64,000 nucleotides of DNA from Prinsepia uniflora (lineage: Eukaryota > Streptophyta > Magnoliopsida > Rosales > Rosaceae). Below are positions 1-9,719 of the stretch, in pieces. The stretch is taken from positions 5,180,501-5,244,500 of the forward strand of contig CM064873.1 in assembly GCA_032719365.1 (NCBI GenBank). Reading direction: 5' to 3'. The notes beneath the pieces are model-generated. The model was not told where the DNA came from. It saw only the letters and a list, made by a program, of their open reading frames with translations, and searched no databases. The position numbers were made by a program, and so were the translations under genes. The stretch's first letter is position 1. Each line of letters begins with the position of its first letter.

Positions 1-240
1 CTGATTTATTATGTTTAAAAACGGTTTTGGGTTTAAAGACCCGGTTGATGGTTGGATCTGGTTTTGGGTTTAAAGACCCGGTATGTTGATTCTGGGGGCG
101 GGCCCGAAAATTGAGTTTAAAGACTCGTGAGTTTAAAGACTCGATTATTATGATACCCCCGAGGCCTACTAATCGTGTTTTGAGTTTAAAGACTCGTTGA
201 TATCCCGGGAAGGCCTAATGTTGAGTTTAAAGACTCGGAT
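1..240. repeat. GTTTAAAGAC tandem units inside the LTR
   Basis: Six irregularly spaced units contain GGGTTTAAAGACCCGG or GAGTTTAAAGACTCG. Each can pair its outer bases into a short hairpin. An equivalent block lies near 3368-3600 in the solo LTR at 1240-4129. Confidence 0.7.
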
Positions 241-834
241 GGATCCAACGGCATAATCATGATTGTTGTTTATGTTTCACTTGATTTGTGCAAATAATGT
301 TTCAAAATGATGATTTCTGGAATCTGGTATTATTACATGGTTTTACATGAGTGATGACGATCCCTGTAGCGTTTTTCTTGTGTTTCGGAAAAAGAGTTTT
401 CAAAAGTTTAACACACAAATTTTGAATACTTGGTTATGCATGCGGATTACAAAACTGGAGGGCGAACCCAATTTCGGAAAAACTGTTTTTCCTGTTAAAC
501 TTATGTTTCGGTCCACTCACACCTTGTTGTTTTAAATTCCCTCCAGGTCGTGGTAGAAGCGTGGGGGCAAGCGCCGAGGCAGAGGCGGAGGCATAACGTT
601 TTCCGTTGCGGAGTAGTTAGTTCACAGAGTAGGACTTGTTCTTTAATTTGTTTTGTAATATTGCTCTGTGAAACTGTTGACTTGACGTCCAGTCGGATGT
701 ATTTGTTTAATCTCCCTGGTCTGACAATGGGCGTGTTGTAATTTTAACTAGTTTCCGGTCTTTTTGATTCGATTGTCAGACGGGAGCAGGATGCTTCCCG
801 ATTATCGAGGCGATAATCGGGGTGGGTCCTGTCA
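1..834 (+). mobile_element. 3' part of a long LTR (family 1), cut by the window edge
   Basis: This stretch matches the last ~800 bases of the complete LTR at 1240-4129. Both have repeated units around a GTTTAAAGAC core, the same 'CCCTCCAGGTCGTGGT' segment (here near 540), and the same terminus: TCAGACGGGAGCAGG, a hairpin-forming stretch of GATTATCG/CGATAATC, then GGGTGGGTCCTGTCA ending at 834. The start lies outside the window, so the TSD cannot be tested (candidate 3' copy ATGAA, 835-839). Short ORFs here have no recognisable protein. The family lacks a coding region in this window, so its superfamily is uncertain; LTRs of this length that begin TGTAACGACCCG are often Ty3/gypsy. Confidence 0.75.
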
Positions 835-1234
835 ATGAAAGCAAATAATCAAATGGGGAGTGAGTAAGGGTAATGTGAAGGTGTGAGTCTGGAAAAATGA
901 AGTTGAGTTGAAGGTAATAGAAGCCATTTTCAGATCTAGAGATCTGCAATTTCTAGTCTGATAGTAACCCTATAGTCCAATAGCTATATAGTACCCATGT
1001 AGTGCCCCCTATAGTCCAATAGTCTGATAATGTCCATATACTGCAGTAGTCTTATAGTGCCCCAACAATAATACAGTTTACTTATAGTATTGTAGTGAAG
1101 TTTAACTTGAATGTAATAAATGTTATTGTATGAAATCTCATGAATGGAATCAATTTCAATTATGATTTGTTTCAATAGAAAATAGTTGAGGTGTGGAAAG
1201 AAGTACACATGTGAAAGGAGAGATATGAAAAGCA
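835..1234. mobile_element. Left inverted arm of a decayed Mutator-like element
   Basis: About 840-1030 is the reverse complement, with many mismatches, of about 7613-7805: both carry the CAAATAATCAAATGGG, TGAAGGTGTGA, GAAGCCATTT and AGATCTGCAATTTC segments. The arm also has short repeats of the kind TATAGTCCAATAGT/GTGCCCC. The arms flank a transposase remnant (4150-4611), so I read them as long terminal inverted repeats of one MULE. Its outer left end was displaced by the LTR at 1-834 and lies outside the window. Confidence 0.6.
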
Positions 1235-1239
1235 TTATA
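1235..1239. other. Target-site duplication TTATA, left copy
   Basis: TTATA directly precedes the LTR start (TGTAACGACCC) and is repeated directly after its end at 4130-4134. Confidence 0.9.
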
Positions 1240-4129
1240 TGTAACGACCCGGAACTTCAAAAAGGGCAAAAGTGTAAATTTGGAAGATATTTGTATAACA
1301 ATGACGATTTTACCCTTGAGAATAGTTTGGTCAAATGTTGACTTTTTGTTTGGCAAGTCGAACGGACGTTGGCCGATGACCGTGACGTAGTTCGAGACGT
1401 CACGAGTCCGTAGACAGGTGGCACGTCCGATTCCAATAACCAATGAATAAGTTATGATGTTCGGAAGGTTGAGGGTATTTTGGTATTTTGGTTAAAAAGA
1501 GGAAATTTGTTGACTTTTTATACGACAAGTATTCTTCACACAATTCGAGGACCATTAGGAAGGTCTCGATGTCCTGAGTACAACGACAGGCGGCACGCCG
1601 TCATCGGACGCCGGACGGTTAAGTTACGGGTCTAAGTATGTGAAGGGTAAAATGGTAATTTGGACATTTAAGGGCAAAATGGTCTTTGGGAATCTTGATT
1701 TATGTGATCAATCAGGTGAGGACACCTGAGGTTGAAGGATTGGACATTTTGAGCTGTGGACCACAGGGTTGAGGACATCTGTCCCCTCCCCAGAGGCTTC
1801 TAGCCAAGTCGGTCTCGCACATTTATAGTTTTAAAATTGGGTTTATCGATCAAATGAGAGAAACGAAGACAGTGAGCAAAAATCATCCATCTGTTGTGTG
1901 TGAGTCGTGTGAGTTCATTGTGGTAGTGTGTGAGAGATCAAAGACGTGTGTGACCTACTGTGAGTGTGGTTAGTGAAAGACTGAGTGAAGATGGGTTGTG
2001 AGAGGTGAGAAAAACCCGAAAAACAGATAGGCTAACTGTGAACAACCATGGGCTCAATCGATCAAACTCATCAAAAATTGGTCTATGGTGGTGTTCAATG
2101 AGTAGAAGGGAACCAAGGACATTGAGAACCACGGTGGAAGCCACGGCGGAGGACTGGAAGGCAGGTAAGTCCTCTCGGTTTCCTCTGTTTTTCCAGAAAT
2201 GGATTGAATGAAAATCGATGGTTTTGGCGTGTTGTTGAACCACCATGTTGATGTTTTTCGTCTTAGGAGATTACTGTTGGATTCAGGGAGTCGAAATCGT
2301 GACCGGAGAGGCGACTAGTGGCTGGGAACAGAGACTCGAAAATTTCTAAGTTTGGTTCGAAGTTGGGAGGTAAGAAATAGAGTCTCATTTCGTGATTTTG
2401 TTAGGTAAATCAGTTCTAAACTTAGGGAAGAAACTGTTGGTGAAGAAAGGATTGGAAATGGCTTAGGAACGGGTGAAAATCGACCTCGCCGGCTCAGTTG
2501 GACCGGACCGGTCTGAACCGGACTGGCGAGATGAAGACGACGATGAACAGTTCCGCGCGTGGCTCCCACGCGCAGCCCCTTTGGGCAGCGCGTGAGGGCG
2601 CTTAGGGCCTATTTTGGGGAAGTGTTCAACATGATTTTCACTCTAATCGATGTAACGAACATTTTGGGACAAGTTTCGAGTCGATCGGACACCGTCTTAG
2701 GGTAGTTTTAAGTGTCCGAAAGTTTAGGGGTTAATTTAATTATGTTTAAAAATCCAAAAAAATTGGGGAAATTAGTGTGAGCTTAAATGAGGTGTTTGTG
2801 ACCCGAAATTATGATTTGTGACAGGTCAGAACATTCCCGAGGCATCCGAGGAGCGTACGGTACGCGATTGACGCATTCAGACTTAGTGAGTGAACTTTTG
2901 TTTTCTAACCGAGCATGCATAACTGCTTTTACTTACTTATTTCATGTTTTGATATATTATTTCATACTTATGATTATAATACTCTTGCTTTACTTGATTG
3001 TACGATTTTCAATATGAGCTATCGGATTTGCACGTATTTCGAGAATATGATTTCTGTGATACTTTTGATGATGATTTCGGATGGTTGATTTATGTTTATA
3101 CGTATTCTACTTTACTAAAGATTTGTGGATATGATTTGAGATTTGAAAATGACTTCGGGCTTGAAGCCCTGTTCATGTGATTCAGATAAACAAGATTTCG
3201 GTTTTGGAATCGAATTTCAGAAAAGTGATTCGGATTTGGTTTTGGAACTTGAAAAGGAAATTCTGGATTTGGGTTCAAGATGATGGTTCCGTATGCTAGC
3301 TTACGGAATCATTATTATGAATTCGGATATGGAATTTCTATGGTTTTCACTGTTGATTGAAAAATGGTTTTCGGTTTAAAGACCCGGAAAAAGAAAAGAA
3401 AAACCGCTGGATCTGGTTTTGAGTTTAAAGACTCGGTTGATTGACAGGGGAGGGCCCTGGATTGATATGTTTTGAGTTTAAAGACTCGGTTATTGTGATA
3501 GCCTCTAAGGCCTGTTGATTGTGTTTTGAGTTTAAAGACTCGTTGATATCCCAGGAAGGCCTGATTATGCGCATGGTTTTGAGTTTAAAGATTCGGGCGC
3601 ACTTGAGATCCAACAACTTGTATGATTGATGTTTTTCACTGGTTTTTCGCTGGTTTTCAAATGTTTGGGCTGTGACCCGAATGACTTAGATCTTATGGAT
3701 TTTAGGGCCGGGTGCCCGAACTTTGATTTTGATACTTGGTTATGCATGCATGTTTTAAAAACGGAGGGTGAACCCTGGTTTATTTCGCAAACTGGTTTAT
3801 AACTTTTATTTTAGTCCACTCACGCTTTTAATGTTTTTAACACCCTCCAGGTCGTGGTGCTAGCGTTGGGGCTAATGTTGAGGCATAGGCAGAGGCATAA
3901 AGTTTTCCCGTTGCGCGTTTACTCAGCTCACAGTAAGATTTTGTTCTTATCTTGTACTGTTACTATGCACTGTGCTACTGTTGACAGGTTGTATTGTAAT
4001 TTTCTCCTTCGTCTGATAATGTATGCTTTTGTGGTTATTGAGGTTCTTTTGTTCTTTTAAAGTTTGATTGTCAGACGGGAGCAGGGTTCATCCCGGTTAT
4101 CGAGGTGATAATCGGGGTGGGTCTTGTCA
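1240..4129 (+). mobile_element. Complete solo LTR, family 1 (2,890 bp)
   Basis: The segment starts TGTAACGACCCGG, ends GGGTGGGTCTTGTCA, and is bounded by a perfect 5-bp duplication TTATA (1235-1239 and 4130-4134). There is no internal region, so it is a solo LTR left by recombination between two LTRs. The MULE arm resumes on its right side. It contains GTTTAAAGAC repeat units near 3368-3600 and the same 3' terminal hairpin as the copy at 1-834. Reverse-oriented relatives lie at 51463-64000. No coding sequence is recognisable. Confidence 0.9.
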
Positions 4130-4134
4130 TTATA
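4130..4134. other. Target-site duplication TTATA, right copy
   Basis: Perfect match to 1235-1239 immediately after the LTR's terminal TGTCA. Confidence 0.9.
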
Positions 4135-4149
4135 GTACCAAGGTCTACA

Positions 4150-4611
4150 ACGTTTGTTGAACTTATAAACCGTGTTTTCCTTATTTCCTAGCCAAACAAT
4201 CATGTTGAATCACTCAGATTGAAGTTCTCAGTTCCTATAACAATAATCGAATACAAGCATATTGAAATTATGGATGGTGATGATGTCCAATATTTCTTAA
4301 GGTACTCTAGTGAGACCATATGATCCAAAGTTGTGCTCTTACTAGTTAGTAGAAAAGAAACAGAAGTGCAAATTGTTATAGAGGTGAATTTAGCTCCAAA
4401 TGCAAATAGTATAGATGGGAGTAGTCAAGTTATCAACGAGAATACAAATGAGATTCCACATCGAAGACAGGAGCTTGGGAATGATGAGCTTGGGATTCCA
4501 CATCAAAGACAAAGGTTTAGGTTCATGTCATATTTGTTATTGGATCTTATATTGTGTGCTAGCCATCATTTTTTGAAGCTCTTTGTAATCCATATATTGC
4601 CTCAATGTTAG
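4150..4611 (+). pseudogene. MuDR-type transposase N-terminal remnant
   Basis: One reading frame runs from 4150 to the stop at 4609-4611, broken by in-frame stops TAG at 4189 and TGA at 4321. It reads TFVELINRVF, then an acidic MDGDDVQYFLRYSS segment, then VVLLLVSRKETEVQIVIEVN. That order (a 'F-V-E-L' helix, an 'I-x-x-D-D-D-V-x-x-F-L' strand, then a 'PLLVS' strand) is what I know from the start of plant Mutator-like transposases. The catalytic DDE region, SWIM finger and zinc knuckle are absent. It begins right after the solo LTR, so the LTR seems to have landed at the edge of the transposase gene. Family assignment is by eye and moderately secure. Confidence 0.5.
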
Positions 4612-4678
4612 ACTGGGTCATGTAATTTTAGATTATAACATTGAATGTGTTTTAGTTTCAACCAACAATATTTTTATA

Positions 4679-5310
4679 TTTTCTCCTGAATGCTTTTTCA
4701 GAGGATGCTACTTGATGTCCTCGTAATCCGGTAGAGTACCCATAGTCTGCTCAGTGCTATTTCTATGTTTTCTCCTAAATTGTAATTAGAGGATACTACA
4801 TGTTGTCCTCGTAGTCTAGTAGTGTCCCCATAGTCTGCTTAGTGCTATTTCTATGTTTTCTCCTGGATTTTAAAAAGAGGATACTACTTGTTGTCCTCAT
4901 AGTCCAGTAGTGTCCCCATAGTATGTTCAGTGTTATTTCTTTGTTTTCTCCTGGATTTTAATTAGAGGATGCTACTCGTTGTCCTCATAGTCCGATAGTG
5001 TCCTCATAATCTGCTCAGTGTTATTTCTATGTTTTCTCATGGATTTTAATAAGAGGATGATGGGACCCCTCCAGATACAACAAGCCAATCTAGAGGAGTT
5101 CTGCTCCCGTCTGACAGTTACACTAGAAAAGGACTAAGACAACCTTGAAAACATTTATAACCACCACAAACAGTCAACTGTCAGACAGGAGCAGGACTTC
5201 TCTGGATTTCCTTGTTGTATCATGAAGGGTCATGTCAAAGGATGCTACTTGTTGTTCGCATAGTCCAGTAGTGTCCATAGTCTGCTTAGTGCTATTTCTT
5301 TATTTTCTCA
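4679..5310. repeat. 88-bp tandem repeat, five copies, interrupted
   Basis: Units start at about 4679, 4767, 4855, 4943 and 5031 with TTTTCTCCTG..., and each contains GAGGATACTACTTGTTGTCCTC and TAGTCCAGTAGTGTCCCCATAGTCTGC. The spacing is a steady 88 bp. The last unit is split by a 180-bp insertion (5058-5237) and finishes near 5310. The motifs resemble those in the MULE arms, so this is probably a subterminal repeat array of the MULE. Confidence 0.85.
5058..5237. mobile_element. 180-bp palindromic TG...CA element
   Basis: It starts TGATGGGACCCCTCC and ends GAAGGGTCATGTCA. The first ~62 bases are an imperfect reverse complement of the last ~62, both including CTGCTCC(C/T)GTCTGACAGTT. Flanks are GAGGA (5053-5057) and AAGGA (5238-5242), a 4/5 match to a 5-bp TSD. 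The host is unit 5 of the 88-bp repeat, which gives an independent check of the boundaries. The ends recall the 3' terminus of the long LTR family read backwards. It could be a TRIM-type solo LTR or a foldback MITE. Confidence 0.65.
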
Positions 5311-7246
5311 CCCATATAAGGTTGTATTTTTCAACAACAATATCAATTAGTTGAAGGATATGAACGAATGAAGGACATTATCAGACTGTGAGTTTGAAAA
5401 AAAAAACATATCATTCTCATATCTAAGTGGGTCTTACTTCCAAATAGAGTATAAAAAACCTGGAGTTCAAATATCAACTCAACGTATCAGGTATTAAGTA
5501 TCAAATGTAGCAATAATATGCTAAATAAGAAAAAAGAAAATAGGTCCATAATTTGTACACTTAGCAATGAATTCACAAATAAAAAGTCAAGACCAAATCA
5601 GTCTATTAGCCCTTTTCTTCCTCACCTTCAAAATATATATTCAGTGCATATTGATTTGTCAAAAGCTTGACTAACATTAGAGTCAACACTTATTTCTAAA
5701 TGGGTAAATTGTACATTTTGGGTTTGGTAAAAGCTTACATCTTTGTTGGCTGAATTTTCTCCAATTCACAGCAGCAAAAATAAAATTTCAAAATTTTGAG
5801 AATTTTCCCCTCTCAAAATGAAAAACCCCAAGATTTTTGAATACTTCAATTGGTACTTGTTGACCTTCCTTTTTCAAAAGATTCCGTACTTGAAATAATT
5901 GACAACTTGATTATTTTTTAAATGAACTTACTATAAATGCAAATATAAAGATGTCAAGTCTTACTATTTAGGACAAAATAACAAGAAATCCATACAGTTT
6001 TAGGCAATCCAGGGAAGCTCCGGCATCAAATGAAATCAACAGTTCACCCAAATCAAGAAATGCATGCATTGTATGGAAGGGGTGAATATAAAATTCAAGC
6101 AAGGATATGTGTTTCTATAAATACAAAAATTGTAAGACACATCTTAAAAATGACTACAAAGCACCTCAAGTGACAACCCTCTAAAAACAACTATTAATAT
6201 CTTGGTTTTGGACAGAAACAGCCTGCTTTAGTATGGGTATATGATAATGATCTAGGCCAAATTCTATGCCAGCAAAGAGAACACAACTTTACACCAGTAA
6301 AACTTTGTTGCTAAGTGGAGAAAAACAAAGGCTAAAAAAATGCATGTTCTACTTCACCTTTAGCCAGTAAAAGTTGGCCTGTAAGGAATGTATAAAGTAG
6401 TATAAGAAGATGCAGGATCTAAAACACGGAAACTTTCAACAACAAAGAGTTGTGCCTATCTCAAAAACAAACATTGTGAAACTAATTGAGAATGATAAGA
6501 CACATAATAGCATATGCAAGCAGAAGATCCGTCATCGACAAAAACCAGCAAGATTCAAAACATAAATTGTGAACACGAAGATTTAAGTACCATAATACAA
6601 GACACAAATTTCTTTGGTTTCATACTTCACTAACTACGGCAGAAGCAGGAAGTATATTAGACCAGTTATAATATACTCTAAGATTTCACATCAAGTAGTT
6701 TCTAGGATTAAAAACTATAAATTACAAGCACATCCTCCATCCTAAATCTAGAAAAGTCGTAAGTCTTTGGGCAACTCAGTTCTCAATCTCATCATGAATA
6801 CATCAGAAGTTCTAAGTACATAACAATCATATCTTTTGTTAGGATATGTTAAAAGTGTTCAATTGCTTTTTTTTTTTTTTTACTATGAGATTATTATAAG
6901 ACTTATATAGTGTTTAGATATGTAAAAGTATTTTAAGGGTCCCTATTTTTGCATACATTTTTTACAAACCCCCTAGTTTTGTCAATTTCCCTAAGTATAA
7001 TGTGTTTACATAATTAAAATGGATAAGACCATCTCATTGCTGCAAGATATAATGCTTGATGTTACAATTAACCTCAATAGCTAATAATAGACTAATCCTT
7101 ACATTAGCCTAAAAGGCTAAAACAATACAGAATGTTTTGTGCTCCATTGCCTGCTATTTAGTGCTCCGCTTCATTTGACAAAGAACTTGCTACATTTGAA
7201 GAATAACTACTACGTTTGACTACGAACTTGCTAAATTGGAGTTCAG
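5311..7246. other. No gene seen (internal MULE or older sequence)
   Basis: AT-rich sequence with frequent stops in all frames. I recognise no protein, RNA gene or defined element. A T-run lies near 6870 and the left copy of a direct repeat begins near 6925. Confidence 0.5.
6925..7040. repeat. Left copy of a ~100-bp direct repeat
   Basis: It shares TTATTTTAAGGGTCCCTATTTTT and the following ATGCATTTTT...AACCCC...TTTTCCCC pattern with about 8155-8260. Both copies are followed by an ATAAGACCA string. They may mark ends of a transposed or duplicated segment. Confidence 0.6.
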
Positions 7247-7590
7247 TGCTTGTCAATTCAAACAATTGAAAGACAAATTACTTCTTGCAAAGGCACATCA
7301 AAACTTCGTTCTTTTCTTTAATGTACCATTATCAAAGTCTCGTAATTTATGGTAGAATATGTTTTGAATTCTACGTTCAAGTTATTGAGGGTACTAGATT
7401 TGCACTATGTCCCAATTTATAGATTTCCAAATGAGCTAGTCTACTTATTCAACTTGAGATACTTAAATTTGAAGGGAACTCTCATTAAGTAGCTTCCAGA
7501 ATCCATAGGAAGGCTCCGCATCCTTCAAACCTTGAACATCTCCAACAGTAAGATAAATGCACTTCCTTGGGTAAGAATTAAAACCAAACT
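7247..7590 (+). pseudogene. CC-NBS-LRR gene fragment (LRR start)
   Basis: Read from 7247, the frame gives CLSIQTIERQITSCKGTSKL then RSFL, stops at 7319 and 7343, then from 7376 LLRVLDLHYVPIYRFPNELV and LFNLRYLNLKGTLIK, a TAG stop at 7490 in place of the usual GAG (Glu), then LPESIGRLRILQTLNISNSK. These are the first leucine-rich repeats of an RPM1-like plant disease-resistance protein. A short segment between 7320 and 7376 reads better in another frame, so there is also a frameshift. The NB-ARC domain is absent. It lies just inside the right MULE arm, which fits capture of a host gene piece by the transposon or an older insertion site. Confidence 0.75.
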
Positions 7591-7612
7591 CGTGTTCAAA
7601 AGACTTGAAGGA

Positions 7613-8155
7613 TATGGACTATAGGAGCACTATCAAACTATTGGATTATAGGGGTACTATAGAATTATTGAACTATAAGGTTACTATCAGACTAGAAATT
7701 GCAGATCTGAAATGGCTTCTATTGCCTTAAACCCAGCTTCATTTTTCCAAAATCACACCTTCAAATTACCTTTACTCACTTCCCATTTGATTATTTGCTT
7801 TCATCTTTGGATTGCTCAACACATATTTAAACAAATCCACCAAGTACAAAACACTCAAACTAATAATTAAGGCACAAATTATAGATTGGAAAGATAAGAG
7901 ATGAACTCACTCTAATAATTGTGGTTGTGGCTGAGAATGAGGATGAGCGAGTGTGATGGGAAAACATGAGCGAAGATATGATTACGGGTGTGAAAGATTG
8001 CAAGCATGAACATAAGTTAGAATAAGAAGTGTTGGTTTTCTCTGGGTTCTCTCTTCAAATGAAAAAAAAAAAAACGTATAACTTGGGTTTTTACTTTGAA
8101 TGAAAAATAAAGGCAGACTTAGTGGGGTGGTTACTATAAAAGTTATATAATAGGT
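7613..8155. mobile_element. Right inverted arm of the Mutator-like element
   Basis: 7613-7805 pairs with 1030-840 in reverse complement. It carries ATAGGGGTACTATAG-type short repeats, AATTGCAGATCTGAAATGG and CCATTTGATTATTTGC. 7806-8155 probably continues to the outer end, but the partner lies outside the window. The element would be over 7 kb with its insertions. Confidence 0.55.
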
Positions 8156-8260
8156 AAATTTGTAAAATTATTTTAAGGGTCCCTATTTTTTAATGCATTT
8201 TTGTCTAACCCCATATTTTTAATACATTTTCCCCAAACAATTTGTAGCCTAATAAGACCA
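8155..8260. repeat. Right copy of the ~100-bp direct repeat
   Basis: Partner of 6925-7040, sharing AAAATTATTTTAAGGGTCCC and the AACCCC/TTTTCCCC run. It ends at the presumed left end of the next repeat. Confidence 0.6.
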
Positions 8261-9625
8261 GTGATGAAAATGTCGAACATATCGCCGATATAGACATTTT
8301 CGGCCACCGGCACGTAAGAAAGGGGGAAGGAAAATCTTCCCCCAAAATCGGTGGTTTCGGAGGATATCAGCGAATATTGGCAATAATTGCCGATATTGGC
8401 CGAATTCACTGATTTTTCACATCGAATTTGAAACCCAGGGAAAGAGAAAGAGGCAGAGGCGCGAGGGTTTTGATGAAGAATTATTATTGTTGGTGGTCGT
8501 GCATTCGTACTCATTGATCATATTGTCGAGGTCTTCATTTGTGGTGACGGAGATTAAGGAGTCGAGGCCTTCGATGGGGAGCTGATACTTCAGGGTGAAG
8601 GGTTGGTCGTTGAGGAGAGTTTGGAGAGGTCAGAGAGCGAGGTTTGGATGTCGATGACAACAATTCGGGTGTCACCGCCGACGTAGCACAAAGACGGATG
8701 CAGGATTATGTGGCCGCCATAGCTGCACATGAGACGGAGCTTGTTGGCCGGAGATAAAGGGTCATCCTAGGAATCGGTGTTGTGCGAGTGTGGGGACGAG
8801 TCGACGGAGTCGAGGTAGTTGATGTGGTGGGAATGCGGCAGCTGCTGTGGGTGGATCCGAAGGACACGCCTTATAGAGGTCTGCTTTTGGGTGGTTCTTC
8901 GTGAGGGAGAAGGAGGAGACCCAAAATTTCTTTCAATTTTTTTGTTCCCCTAGAACGACGTCGTTTTATTTGTATAAATTTAAATTTCTGTGATTTGCAT
9001 TGTTATTTCTTTCGATTTTTTTTTCAAGTGTTATTTGTGTTTCAAAAACAAATATGGTCTAATAAGAAAATACCCAACCGTTTATATATTTTTATTCTAA
9101 TATAAGTGAGATAAGTGGAACATTTTTATATATTCTCCATCTACCCAAAATTTTATATGTTTTTTAATATTTTTTTCTTTATGATTTAAACCTTTAATAT
9201 TTTAGTTTTAAATTAATAGGGACTTTTTAATAGACAATCTACTTATTTTTAATGAAGTTCAATGTGTAAAGTATTTTTAGTGTAAGATTATCAATAAAAT
9301 TATATTTTAATTTAAGTTTATCTTTAACGTTTTATACGGTTAGTTATCGTCAGACCAATATTCTATCATATTATTATTATATATTTATTGTATCAAAATC
9401 ATTTTATAGTTTTAATTAGTCATATATCACAATTATTAGATACTTAAATTTTTATCAAAATTTCATTCTAAATTTTTAATTTTTAGGTCGAATTTTTATT
9501 ATTTTTGTTAAATTATAAATGATGTCAATATCAATATTGATATTTATTGCGAGATTTTCGTATATTCAATTAGCTCCGCAGATATCGATATTATCCGCTT
9601 GCAATATCTCCGATTTTAAACAGTG
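8259..9625. mobile_element. Putative transposon carrying a PB1 gene piece
   Basis: The left end CAGTGATGAAAAT and the reverse complement of the right end CACTGTTTAAAAT are similar, and both are followed inward by ATATCG/GATAT-rich sequence. The interior holds the PB1 fragment and about 600 bp of AT-rich DNA (8960-9560). No 8- or 9-bp TSD is visible, so the boundaries are tentative. The right end falls about 95 bp before the start codon of the CCCH gene. Confidence 0.3.
8428..8870 (-). pseudogene. PB1-domain protein pseudogene fragment
   Basis: The reverse strand reads HHINYLDSVDSSPHSHNTDS, a TAG stop (8767-8769) where a Trp codon would fit, then KLRLMCSYGGHI, SLCYVGGDTRIVVIDIQTSL, a frameshift near 8609-8620, and then PFTLKYQLPIEGLDSLISVT, NEDLDNMINEYE and an Asn/Ser run. 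That is the PB1 (Phox/Bem1) fold as found in plant octicosapeptide proteins. A few residues are also missing between GGHI and SLCYVGG. Only the N-terminal ~150 codons are present. It is clearly non-functional. Confidence 0.8.
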
Positions 9626-9650
9626 CAGAAGAATTTTTGGCAGAAAATAT

Positions 9651-9658
9651 TAGGGTTT
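9651..9658 (+). promoter_or_regulatory. Telo-box-like motif upstream of the CCCH gene
   Basis: TAGGGTTT is the reverse complement of AAACCCTA, the telo box found near starts of many plant housekeeping genes. It lies 62 bases before the chosen ATG, probably in the promoter or 5' UTR. Function is inferred from the motif only. Confidence 0.35.
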
Positions 9659-9719
9659 AAGTTCAACCCGCGTTGTGAGAAAAGAGAGAAAGAACACGGA
9701 TTTTGGGTGAAATCAAGCG

